From: RECO01 sp050485385
GTDB taxonomy: Bacteria > Pseudomonadota > Alphaproteobacteria > Geminicoccales > Geminicoccaceae
Assembly (NCBI GenBank): GCA_050485385.1
Contig: JBJHBG010000007.1
Span: 1-60,946, forward strand
DNA length: 60,946 nucleotides
Direction: 5' to 3'
Below the pieces are notes generated by a model. It ran no database searches, was not told the DNA's origin, and worked only from the letters and a program-made list of their open reading frames with translations. Positions within the stretch are counted from its first letter, which is position 1. Each line of letters begins with the position of its first letter. Position numbers and translations under genes: made by a program. Below, in pieces: positions 53,091 to 60,406 of the stretch.

Positions 53091-53924
53091 ATGAAGCACG
53101 TGCAACTGCCGGACGGCGAGACCGTGCCGGCGCTGGGCCAAGGTACCTGGGGCATGGGCGAACGATCCGGCCAACGCGCGGCCGAGGTACGGGCCTTGCG
53201 CGCCGGCCTCGATCTCGGCCTCACCCTGATCGACACCGCCGAGATGTACGGCGAGGGCGGGGCCGAGGCGGTGGTGGGCGAGGCCATGCGGGGACGGCGC
53301 GACGAGGTCTTCGTCGTCAGCAAGGTCTACCCGCACAATGCCAGCTTCGACGGCACCGTCGCCGCCTGCGAGCGCAGCCTCGCCCGGCTGGAGACCGATC
53401 GGATCGACCTCTACCTGTTGCATTGGCGAGGTGCCTATCCGCTCGCCGAGACCGTGCGCGCGTTCGAGCGGCTCCAGGCCGACGGCAAGATCCGGCATTG
53501 GGGCGTGAGCAACTTCGACACCGACGACATGGCGGAGCTCTGGGACGTCGAAGGCGGGGCGGCCTGTGCGACCGACCAAGTCCTCTACAACGTCGGCCGC
53601 CGCGGGCCGGAATGGGACCTCTTGCCGAAGCTCAAGGCCAGGGACGTGCCGGCGATGGCCTACAGCCCGATCGAACAGGGCCGGCTCGCCGCCGGTACCG
53701 CACTCGACGCGGTCGCCGCCCGGCACGGCATCGATCGCTTCGCCGTGGCGCTCGCTTGGCTGCTCGCCCACCCCGGCGTCATCGCCATCCCCAAGGCCGT
53801 AACGCCCGACCACGTCGCGGCCAACGCCAAGGCTCGTGACGTCCGTCTCACGGCGGAGGACCTGGAGGCCATCGACGCCGACTTTCCGCCGCCCCGGCGC
53901 AAGCGTCCGCTGGAGATGCTCTGA
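53091..53924 (+). CDS. aldo/keto reductase
   Basis: A 277-residue NADPH-type reductase with a TIM barrel. The catalytic tetrad is visible: Asp48 and Tyr53 (IDTAEMYGEG), Lys78 (VVSKVYPHN) and His111 (LYLLHWRG). The cofactor segment near the C-terminus (IAIPKAVTPDHVAANA) is present. The natural substrate cannot be inferred. The start ATG 53091 has GCGGAGACG about 8 bases upstream and lies close behind the thioesterase gene. Confidence 0.92.
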   Translation: MKHVQLPDGETVPALGQGTWGMGERSGQRAAEVRALRAGLDLGLTLIDTAEMYGEGGAEAVVGEAMRGRRDEVFVVSKVYPHNASFDGTVAACERSLARLETDRIDLYLLHWRGAYPLAETVRAFERLQADGKIRHWGVSNFDTDDMAELWDVEGGAACATDQVLYNVGRRGPEWDLLPKLKARDVPAMAYSPIEQGRLAAGTALDAVAARHGIDRFAVALAWLLAHPGVIAIPKAVTPDHVAANAKARDVRLTAEDLEAIDADFPPPRRKRPLEML

Positions 53925-53930
53925 GAGGGG

Positions 53931-54249
53931 CTACGGGCCGCGACCGGGCGTCACCCCCAGCAAGCGCAACGTGTGGCGCAACCTCTCGGCCTTGCTGTCG
54001 TGACGGGCCAGCGCGTAGTCGGGAACGGGTTCTGGCGCCGGCCGCGCCGTCGAGACCATCACGGCGCTGCCGGCATTGCCGATAACCACGTCGCGAGGGT
54101 TCGCGCAGCCAGTGTCCACCGGCGCCCGAGACCCCGCCGTCCCTCGAGACGTTCGGCGTGCGGCACGGCCGACGATGCAGCCATTTGCCGGACACACCGC
54201 ACCCGGCGCGGGGTCGGGCATCGGACCCAACGCCAACGCGGCCCACGAC
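53931..54249 (-). CDS. possible partial protein-coding frame running into an assembly gap
   Basis: A minus-strand frame ends at 53931 and is open up to the Ns at 54250. The last part (DYALARHDSKAERLRHTLRLLGVTPG) has an amphipathic helix-like composition, and the middle reads CANPRDVVIGNAGSAVMVSTA. The part nearest the gap is Pro/Arg-rich and may be non-coding. Either the 5' end of a small gene lies in the gap, or this is an accidental frame in GC-rich DNA. No family is recognised. Confidence 0.25.
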
Positions 54250-54259
54250 NNNNNNNNNN
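54250..54259. other. assembly gap (10 Ns) flanked by identical 9-mers
   Basis: Ten Ns join two contigs. The base strings on both sides are identical (GCCCACGAC at 54241-54249 and at 54260-54268), so the contig ends probably overlap and the true distance may be shorter than drawn. Confidence 0.97.
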
Positions 54260-54286
54260 GCCCACGACCGCGCGGGCGCGGTTCCG

Positions 54287-54976
54287 TCAGCCCGCGAGCG
54301 GGTAGTTGGCCTCGAGGCGGAAGGCGGCGCCCGGTGCCGGCTCCTCGAACACGGCGAGCCGATCGACCTGGAGCGGCAGCGCGGCGACGCTGGCCGTGCG
54401 TTCCTGTAGTGTTGCGAGCACACGGTCGTGCTCCGTGCCGAACAGCCGCTCGGTCAGCGTCATGTGGAACTCGAAGTCCTCCATGACGTAGGGGTAGCCC
54501 CAGCGCTCGAGGTGCTGCCGCTGCCGCTCGGTCTTCAGCTTCGGCAGCCGGCGGGCGAGCTCGTCCGCGGCCAGCGGCGCGCGGAAGGGTTCGAACGCGC
54601 GCACGCAGGCGGCGGCGAAGTCGTCGAGCGCGCCGGTCGGCGGCCGTGCGGTGAAGGCCAAATAGCCGCGCAGGCTGGTGAGTTGGAGTCGCACCGCGAA
54701 GGCCGGTTGCGTCGCCGCGAAGGTCCGCACGGCGTGGTGCAGGTCGTACGCTGTCGTCCCGTCGGCGAGGCGGAAGGGCGCCTTCAGCGTGCCGTGAAAG
54801 CCATAGCGCCGAGGCGAGGCGGTGATCGCGTGCAGCCGGTCGGCAGCGATGCCGTCGACCGCCGGCTGCGGCAGCGCCTCGCCCGTATAGGCGTCGCGGC
54901 CGAGCCAGCTACTGCCGAAGGCGTGGATCGGGGTGTCGGCGGCGGGGGCGAAGTAGATCGCCTGACGGTGCGCCAT
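54287..54976 (-). CDS. DUF1045 protein of the phosphonate operon (2H phosphoesterase-like)
   Basis: 229 residues. Two HxT motifs (FHGTLKAPF and FHMTLTERL) mark the 2H phosphoesterase-like fold. DUF1045 proteins are regularly encoded in phosphonate (phn) loci, where a phosphodiesterase role in handling ribosyl cyclic phosphate or a related nucleotide is suspected. ATG 54976 overlaps the phnM stop by one base (TGATG), so it belongs to the phn operon. No phnP or phnN is seen within the window; this protein may fill one of those jobs, which is inference. Confidence 0.85.
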   Translation of the reverse strand: MAHRQAIYFAPAADTPIHAFGSSWLGRDAYTGEALPQPAVDGIAADRLHAITASPRRYGFHGTLKAPFRLADGTTAYDLHHAVRTFAATQPAFAVRLQLTSLRGYLAFTARPPTGALDDFAAACVRAFEPFRAPLAADELARRLPKLKTERQRQHLERWGYPYVMEDFEFHMTLTERLFGTEHDRVLATLQERTASVAALPLQVDRLAVFEEPAPGAAFRLEANYPLAG

Positions 54977-56145
54977 CAGGCGACGCGTCGCCCGGCGGAC
55001 CAGACCGAGCGGACGACCGGTCGCTCCTGGATCAGGCGCACCTCGACCAGATCGGCGCGCAGGCCCTCCGCCAGCCGTCCCCGGTCGGTGAGGCCGACGG
55101 CCGTGGCGGGGGCGGAGGTGACCTTTGCCACCGCCGCCGGGATGGCGATGGCGGTCTCCCCCGCGGCCAGCCCGAAGGCTGCCTGGATCAGGCTTGCCGG
55201 GATGTAGTCGGACGCGACCATGTCGAGCAGGCCGCGCGCCGCCAAGTCCGCCGCCGCCACGTTGCCCGAATGCGACTTGCCGCGGATCAGGTTGGGCGAG
55301 CCCATCAGCGTCGGCAGGCCGTGTGTCCGCGCCGCCTCCGCCGCCTCGAGCGTGGTCGGGAACTCGGTGAGGCAGGCGCCCAAAGCCACGGCTTCCTCGA
55401 TGTGCTCCGCCTTGGCATCGTCGTGCGTCGCGAGCGGCAGGCCACGCTCCCGGGCCAGGGCGGCGATGGCCCGGGAGTTCGCCGGTCCGAAGCGTGCGGA
55501 GCCCTCGATCAAGGTGGCGATGTGGTGGTCGACCTCGGCGTCCGTCATCCGCAGGTTCTTCTGATAGCGCTGGCGGTAGACGGCGATGTCCGGCGACTGC
55601 CGGTCGCCTGGGGCATGGTCCATCACCGACACCATGGCCGTGAGCGGGCTTCGGCCGTGGTGCTCGAACAGCGCCACGATGTCGGGGTGGGTGATCTCGC
55701 AGCGCAGGTGCAACAGGTGGTCGATCCGCAGCATGTGGTGCGACTGGGCGTGCTCCAGCCCGTCGATCATCGGCTCGATCATCTCGGCACGGGTGTCCCA
55801 GCCGGGAGCGGAGCCGACCGTGAGACTGTCGAACACCGTGGTGATGCCGGCGGTCGCCACTTGCCCGTCATGGGCGATGGCGGCGGCCACCTTGTCCCAC
55901 AGCACACCCGAGCGCGGTTGGAAGTGGCGCTCCAGGTTGTCGGTGTGGACGTCGACGAGGCCCGGGATCAGCAAGGCCCCCTCGAGGTCGATGGCGTTGG
56001 GATGGCGGCTCTTGCCGAGGTCGATGCCCGTGATGCGCCCGCCGGCCATCGCCAGCGTGCCCTGGACCACCTCGTCGGCCAGCACCAGCCGGCCGCCGGT
56101 GAGGACGGTCTCCGCTGCCGGCAGTGCTGCCATCGCCACGTTCAC
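54976..56145 (-). CDS. phnM: alpha-D-ribose 1-methylphosphonate 5-triphosphate diphosphatase (PhnM paralogue 1)
   Basis: An amidohydrolase-fold enzyme that removes pyrophosphate from the phosphonate ribosyl triphosphate before C-P cleavage. It is 389 residues from GTG 56145, which gives the same 4-base overlap (GTGA) seen through the operon; ATG 56133 is the alternative. Motifs: the metal site LIPGLVDVHTDNLERH, LRIDHLLHLRCEITH, SVMDHAPGDRQ, LATHDDAKAEHIEEA, and MGSPNLIRGKSHSGNVAA. It is 379-389 residues like its upstream neighbour but clearly diverged from it. Confidence 0.9.
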   Translation of the reverse strand: MNVAMAALPAAETVLTGGRLVLADEVVQGTLAMAGGRITGIDLGKSRHPNAIDLEGALLIPGLVDVHTDNLERHFQPRSGVLWDKVAAAIAHDGQVATAGITTVFDSLTVGSAPGWDTRAEMIEPMIDGLEHAQSHHMLRIDHLLHLRCEITHPDIVALFEHHGRSPLTAMVSVMDHAPGDRQSPDIAVYRQRYQKNLRMTDAEVDHHIATLIEGSARFGPANSRAIAALARERGLPLATHDDAKAEHIEEAVALGACLTEFPTTLEAAEAARTHGLPTLMGSPNLIRGKSHSGNVAAADLAARGLLDMVASDYIPASLIQAAFGLAAGETAIAIPAAVAKVTSAPATAVGLTDRGRLAEGLRADLVEVRLIQERPVVRSVWSAGRRVA

Positions 56146-57281
56146 GCCACCCGTCTCCCGTCCCGCCAGACCGCGAGCACGGCCGGCACCTCGCCCATGC
56201 TGCGGATGCGGACCATGTCGGCCCGCTGCCCTGCCACGAGTGTGCCCCGGTCGTCGAGCCCCAACATGCGCGCCGGCGCGCCGGCGACGAGGTCGACCGC
56301 CCGCTCCATCGGCCAGCCCAGGTCGGCGGCGAGGCGGAACGTCGCATGCACCAGGCTCACCGGCACGTAGTCCGACGAGAGGCCGTCGAGCAGCCCGGCG
56401 GCGGCAAGCTCGCCGGCGGCGACGTTGCCCGAATGCGAGCCGCCGAGGATGACGTTGGGCGCCCCCATGACGACGGCCATGCCGTGCGCCCGCGCCGCCT
56501 CGGCCGCCGCCAGCGTCGTCGGGAACTCGGCGACGGCGCAGCCCTCGCCGTGCGCCTGGGCCACGTGCTCGACCGTGGTGTCGTCGTGGCTGGCGAGCAC
56601 GACCCCGCGTCCGCGCACGGCGGCGACGATGGCCGCCCGGTGCGCGTCGGCATAGCGCGCCTGCTCCTCGATCCGCCGCTCGATCAGCGCCTGGAACTCG
56701 GCGTCGGTGCCCTCGGTCCGGCCGCGATGGAAGGTGCGGTAGCGCTCCAGGTCGTGCCACTGCCGCTGGCCCGGCGTATGGTCCATCAGCGAGACCATGC
56801 GGACGTCGGGCGCATCGACGTGGCGCTCGAAGATCTCGACGACGTTCGGGTCCGACACCTCGCAGCGGAGATGCACCAAGTGCTCGGCCTTGAGCATGGC
56901 CGCAGCCCGCGCCCGCTCGAGCGCGTCGAGCGACAGCTCCAGAAACTCCAGCCGCTCCTTCTTGCCGCCGTAGAAGCCGACGCAGATGGCGTCGCACACG
57001 GTGGTGATGCCGGCGGCGGTCACCTGCGCGTCGTGGGCGAGCAGCGCCGCGTCCGCCGGCCAGCGCACCTTGGGCCGGGGCTGTACCTGCCGCTCCAGGT
57101 TGTCGGTGTGGACCTCGACCAGCCCGGGCCACAACCAGTCCCCCTCCAGGTCGAGCCCCAGGCCCGTCGCGTGGGCGTCGTCGGCGATCTCGTGGATGGC
57201 GCCGTCGCGCACCACCAGCCGCCCGTGCACGACGCCCCCAGGCGTCACGATCCGCGCGTTCTCCAGGACGAGGTCGGTCAT
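56142..57281 (-). CDS. phnM: PhnM paralogue 2 (phosphonate metabolism amidohydrolase)
   Basis: 379 residues with the same motif set as the next gene: LWPGLVEVHTDNLERQ, LKAEHLVHLRCEVSD, SLMDHTPGQRQ, LASHDDTTVEHVAQA and MGAPNVILGGSHSGNVAA. All metal-binding His and Asp of the family are kept, so both copies look active. ATG 57281 overlaps the phnL stop and the stop overlaps the following phnM start. Two adjacent phnM genes are unusual. The paralogues differ over much of their length, so they are not a recent duplication. Confidence 0.9.
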   Translation of the reverse strand: MTDLVLENARIVTPGGVVHGRLVVRDGAIHEIADDAHATGLGLDLEGDWLWPGLVEVHTDNLERQVQPRPKVRWPADAALLAHDAQVTAAGITTVCDAICVGFYGGKKERLEFLELSLDALERARAAAMLKAEHLVHLRCEVSDPNVVEIFERHVDAPDVRMVSLMDHTPGQRQWHDLERYRTFHRGRTEGTDAEFQALIERRIEEQARYADAHRAAIVAAVRGRGVVLASHDDTTVEHVAQAHGEGCAVAEFPTTLAAAEAARAHGMAVVMGAPNVILGGSHSGNVAAGELAAAGLLDGLSSDYVPVSLVHATFRLAADLGWPMERAVDLVAGAPARMLGLDDRGTLVAGQRADMVRIRSMGEVPAVLAVWRDGRRVA

Positions 57282-57976
57282 GCCGCGATCCGCATCGCTT
57301 CGACGTCGATGGCGCGGTCGGCGACGGCCTCGCGCACGTCCCGGTCGTGGAAGATGCCCAACAGCGCTGCCCCCCTGGCCTTGGCTTCGTTGATCAGCTC
57401 GACGACCGTGGCGCGGTTCTCCGCGTCCAGTGAGGCGGTAGGCTCGTCGAGCAGGAGGATGGGGTAGGGGTGGGCGAAGCCGCGGGCGACGTTGACCCGC
57501 TGCTGCTCGCCGCCGGAGAAGGTGGCGGGCGGCAGGTCCATGTGGCCCTGGGGAATGCGCAGCCGGGCGAGCAGCCCGCGCGCGCGCTCCCGCGCCGCCG
57601 CGGGGTCGACGCCGAGGGCGCGCAGCGGCTCCGCCACCACGTCGACCGCCGGCACGCGCGGCAGGCAGCGGAGGAACTGGCTGACGTAGCCCATGGTCTC
57701 GCGCCGCACCGCGAACACGGTACGCGGCTCGGCCGCGACGAGGTCCACCTCGCGGCCGCGATGCTGCACCCAGACCTCGCCCGCCGCCGCCTTGTAGTTG
57801 CCGTAGACCAGCCTCAGCAGGGTCGACTTGCCGACGCCGGAAGCGCCGGCCAGCACCGCGCACTCGCCGGCGCGCACCACGAAGCCGGCGCCCTCGAAGA
57901 CGGGGATGGTACGGCCGCCCTGGAGGTGCAGGGTGAAGGTCTTGTCGAGGCCAGCGACGCGGAGCAACGGGGTCAT
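57278..57976 (-). CDS. phnL: phosphonate C-P lyase system protein PhnL
   Basis: A 232-residue ABC-type ATPase that is part of the C-P lyase machinery and not a transporter. It has Walker A GASGVGKST (about 45-53), the PhnL-specific region TMGYVSQFLRCLPRVPAVDVV, the signature TFSGGEQQR and Walker B ILLLDEPTASLD. The switch His is in GIFHDRDVRE. ATG 57976 overlaps phnK, and the stop overlaps phnM paralogue 2. Confidence 0.95.
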   Translation of the reverse strand: MTPLLRVAGLDKTFTLHLQGGRTIPVFEGAGFVVRAGECAVLAGASGVGKSTLLRLVYGNYKAAAGEVWVQHRGREVDLVAAEPRTVFAVRRETMGYVSQFLRCLPRVPAVDVVAEPLRALGVDPAAARERARGLLARLRIPQGHMDLPPATFSGGEQQRVNVARGFAHPYPILLLDEPTASLDAENRATVVELINEAKARGAALLGIFHDRDVREAVADRAIDVEAMRIAA

Positions 57977-58752
57977 CCCTGGAGGATCGAGGCGACGAGG
58001 AGCTGCGAATAGGCGTTTTGCGGATCATCCAGAACCTGATCGGTCAGGCCGAGTTCCACCACCCGCCCGTTCTGCATCACCAGCATGCGGTGGGCGAGGA
58101 GCCGGGCGACCGCAAGGTCGTGCGTCACGATGACGACCGCCAGCGACAAATCCGTGACGAGGTTGCGCAACAGGTCCAAGAGCCGCGCCTGGACCGAGAC
58201 GTCGAGCCCGCCGGTCGGTTCGTCCATGTAGACCAGCCGGGGCTCGGTCACGAGGTTCCGGGCGATCTGCAGGCGCTGCTGCATGCCGCCCGAGAAGGTT
58301 TCGGGCAGGTCGTCGATCCGGTCGGACGATATCTCCACCCGCCCGAGCCAGTCGAGCGCGCTTCGGCGGATGCGGCCGTAGTGGCGATGGCCCACCGCCA
58401 TCAGCCGTTCGCCGACATTGGCGCCGGCCGAGACCTTGAGCCGCAGCCCGTCGCGCGGCGACTGGTGGACGAAGCCCCATTCGGTGCGCGCGAGTTGACG
58501 GCGCCGCGGCTCGTCCATGGCGACCACGTCCTCGAGCCCGCGGTCGCGGGAACGGTAGAGCACGGCCCCCCCGTCGACCGGCAGCCGCCCGGCGAGGAGG
58601 TTCAACAGCGTCGTCTTGCCCGAGCCGCTCTCGCCGACGATGGCCAGCACTTCGCCGGGCCAGACGTCGAAGCTGACGCGGTCGACGGCGGCGATGCGGC
58701 CGAAGCGCTTGGCGATGTCCCGCACCTGGAGCAAGGGCCCGTCCGGCGTCAT
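57973..58752 (-). CDS. phnK: phosphonate C-P lyase system protein PhnK
   Basis: A 259-residue ABC-type ATPase that binds the PhnGHIJ core. Walker A is GESGSGKTT (about 42-50), the PhnK-typical segment WGFVHQSPRDGLRLKVSAGANVGERL follows, then the signature TFSGGMQQR, Walker B LVYMDEPTGGLD and the switch His VTHDLAVARLL. ATG 58752 overlaps the phnJ stop by 4 bases. Confidence 0.95.
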   Translation of the reverse strand: MTPDGPLLQVRDIAKRFGRIAAVDRVSFDVWPGEVLAIVGESGSGKTTLLNLLAGRLPVDGGAVLYRSRDRGLEDVVAMDEPRRRQLARTEWGFVHQSPRDGLRLKVSAGANVGERLMAVGHRHYGRIRRSALDWLGRVEISSDRIDDLPETFSGGMQQRLQIARNLVTEPRLVYMDEPTGGLDVSVQARLLDLLRNLVTDLSLAVVIVTHDLAVARLLAHRMLVMQNGRVVELGLTDQVLDDPQNAYSQLLVASILQG

Positions 58753-59588
58753 GCGGCGATCCCCCGGCGCTTGGCGCAGTGGTCGGTATCCGAGCAGCAG
58801 AAGAGCCGGCCGCCCGCATCGTCGACCACCACCTCGTCGAGATAGCTGTCGACAGCGCCGCATAGCCCACAGGGCCGATCCCAGCGCTGCACCGCGAAGG
58901 GATGGTCCTCGAAGTCGAGGCTCACCACGTCGGTGTAGGGCGGCACCGCGTAGAGCCGCTTCTCGCGGCCCGCACCGAAGAGTTGGAGCGCTGGGTTTTG
59001 GTGCATCTTCGGGTTGTCGAACTTGGGCGTGGGCGAGGGCGACATGAGGTAGCGGCCATGCACCCGCACCGGGTAGTTGTAGCTGGTGGTGATCCGCCCC
59101 TGCCGGGCCACGTCCTCGTAGAGCTTCACGTGCATGACGCCGTAGTCCTGGAGCGCGTGCATCACCCGCGTCTCGGTCTCGCGCGGCTCCAGGAAGCGCA
59201 AAGGCTCCGGGATCGGCACCTGGTAGACGAGGATCTGCCCCTCTACGAGCGGCTGTTCGGGGATGCGATGCCGGGTCTGGATCAAGGTCGCGTCCTGGGT
59301 CCGTTCGGTCGTGGCGACGCCCGTCATCCGCTCGAAGAACTGGCGGATCGAGACCGCGTTGGTGGTGTCGTCCGCCCCCTGGTCGATCACCTTCAAGACG
59401 TCGTCGGGGCCGATGCAGGCGGCGGTCACCTGGATACCACCCGTGCCCCAGCCATAGGGCAGGGGCATGTCGCGGCTGGCGAACGGCACCTGATAGCCGG
59501 GGATGGCCACCGCCTTGAGCAAGCCGCGCCGGATCATCCGCTTCGTCTGCTCGTCGAGATAGGCGAAATTGTAGCCTTCCTCGGTCAT
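58749..59588 (-). CDS. phnJ: C-P lyase, alpha-D-ribose 1-methylphosphonate 5-phosphate (PhnJ)
   Basis: The radical-SAM-type C-P lyase that splits the C-P bond and releases methane or an alkane. It is 279 residues. Cys240, Cys243, Cys265 and Cys271 keep the exact spacing of the E. coli iron-sulfur and thiyl cysteines (3, 22 and 6 residues). Conserved blocks are NFAYLDEQTKRMIRR, PLPYGWGTGGIQVTAACIG and HQNPALQLFGAGREKR. It starts ATG 59588, overlapping the DUF429 gene stop by 4 bases. Confidence 0.96.
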   Translation of the reverse strand: MTEEGYNFAYLDEQTKRMIRRGLLKAVAIPGYQVPFASRDMPLPYGWGTGGIQVTAACIGPDDVLKVIDQGADDTTNAVSIRQFFERMTGVATTERTQDATLIQTRHRIPEQPLVEGQILVYQVPIPEPLRFLEPRETETRVMHALQDYGVMHVKLYEDVARQGRITTSYNYPVRVHGRYLMSPSPTPKFDNPKMHQNPALQLFGAGREKRLYAVPPYTDVVSLDFEDHPFAVQRWDRPCGLCGAVDSYLDEVVVDDAGGRLFCCSDTDHCAKRRGIAA

Positions 59589-60406
59589 GCGGCGACGGCC
59601 TCCAGCAGGTGCGGGTCCGAGATCCAGCCCTCGACCGGGTCGGCGTGGTCCGGAATACCGTAACGCGGCTGGCCGGAGGCCCAGGCGGCCTGGACGGCGC
59701 AGAGCACGGCATCCAGGTCGTCGCCCTTGCCGTCGGCGATCAAGGTCGCGGCCAAGTGGTCGTCCATCGCGGCGGCAAGCCCATAGGCGTCGAGGCCGCT
59801 GCGGAGGGTAGCCACCAGCCGCCGTCGCGCCGCATGTCGGTCGGCCGTGTCGCCAGCCTCGGCCTTGTACGACGTGCGGCCGAGCAGGGCGCGGGCGAGG
59901 ATGCCCGGATAGACCTCGACCGCGACGCGCGCGTCGCCCGTCTCGCGCAGGAGCGGCAGATGCACGCCGCTCGCGTACAGGCGCGGTGCGCCGCGAGCGA
60001 ACATGAGCCCCACCGGCTGCCATTGGACCTTCTGCGGTGGCTGGCCGCCTGCGCGGCTGTCCACCCGGCGGCGTGGCTGCTTGCGGCCCTCGGGCTGTGT
60101 CGCCTCGTACGCCTTGACCAGATCGAAGAACCCCTTGCCACCGAGACCATGGACGTGTCGCACGTAGGCAGCCCATTCGAGCGGCCAGCCCTGGTCCTCG
60201 ACGAAGGTCCGTGCCTGGCCGAAGGGAAAGTCGAGCCCCGCGATCCAGGGGCCTGGTGCGGCCAGCAGCGCCTCGAACGCGGCGAGATCGGCGAGCCGGT
60301 CCACGCCATGCAGGTGCAGCGTCGCGCCCTCCAGCGTGGCCCGCGCCACCGTGATCGGTTTGCTGCGCGAAGGTGCACTCGTGAAGTCGATGCCGAGCAC
60401 CTTCAT
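59585..60406 (-). CDS. DUF429 protein inserted between phnI and phnJ
   Basis: 273 residues, from ATG 60406. The DUF429 (RNase H-like fold) features are MKVLGIDFTSAP with Asp7 at the start, IAGLDFPFG near residue 57, the basic stretch RKQPRRRVDSRAGG, VAVEVYPGILARAL and a C-terminal DDLDAVLCAVQAAWA. It overlaps phnI and phnJ by 4 bases on either side, so its output is fixed to the C-P lyase core. DUF429 is annotated as a predicted nuclease; any link to phosphonate or nucleotide chemistry is inference. Confidence 0.82.
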   Translation of the reverse strand: MKVLGIDFTSAPSRSKPITVARATLEGATLHLHGVDRLADLAAFEALLAAPGPWIAGLDFPFGQARTFVEDQGWPLEWAAYVRHVHGLGGKGFFDLVKAYEATQPEGRKQPRRRVDSRAGGQPPQKVQWQPVGLMFARGAPRLYASGVHLPLLRETGDARVAVEVYPGILARALLGRTSYKAEAGDTADRHAARRRLVATLRSGLDAYGLAAAMDDHLAATLIADGKGDDLDAVLCAVQAAWASGQPRYGIPDHADPVEGWISDPHLLEAVAA

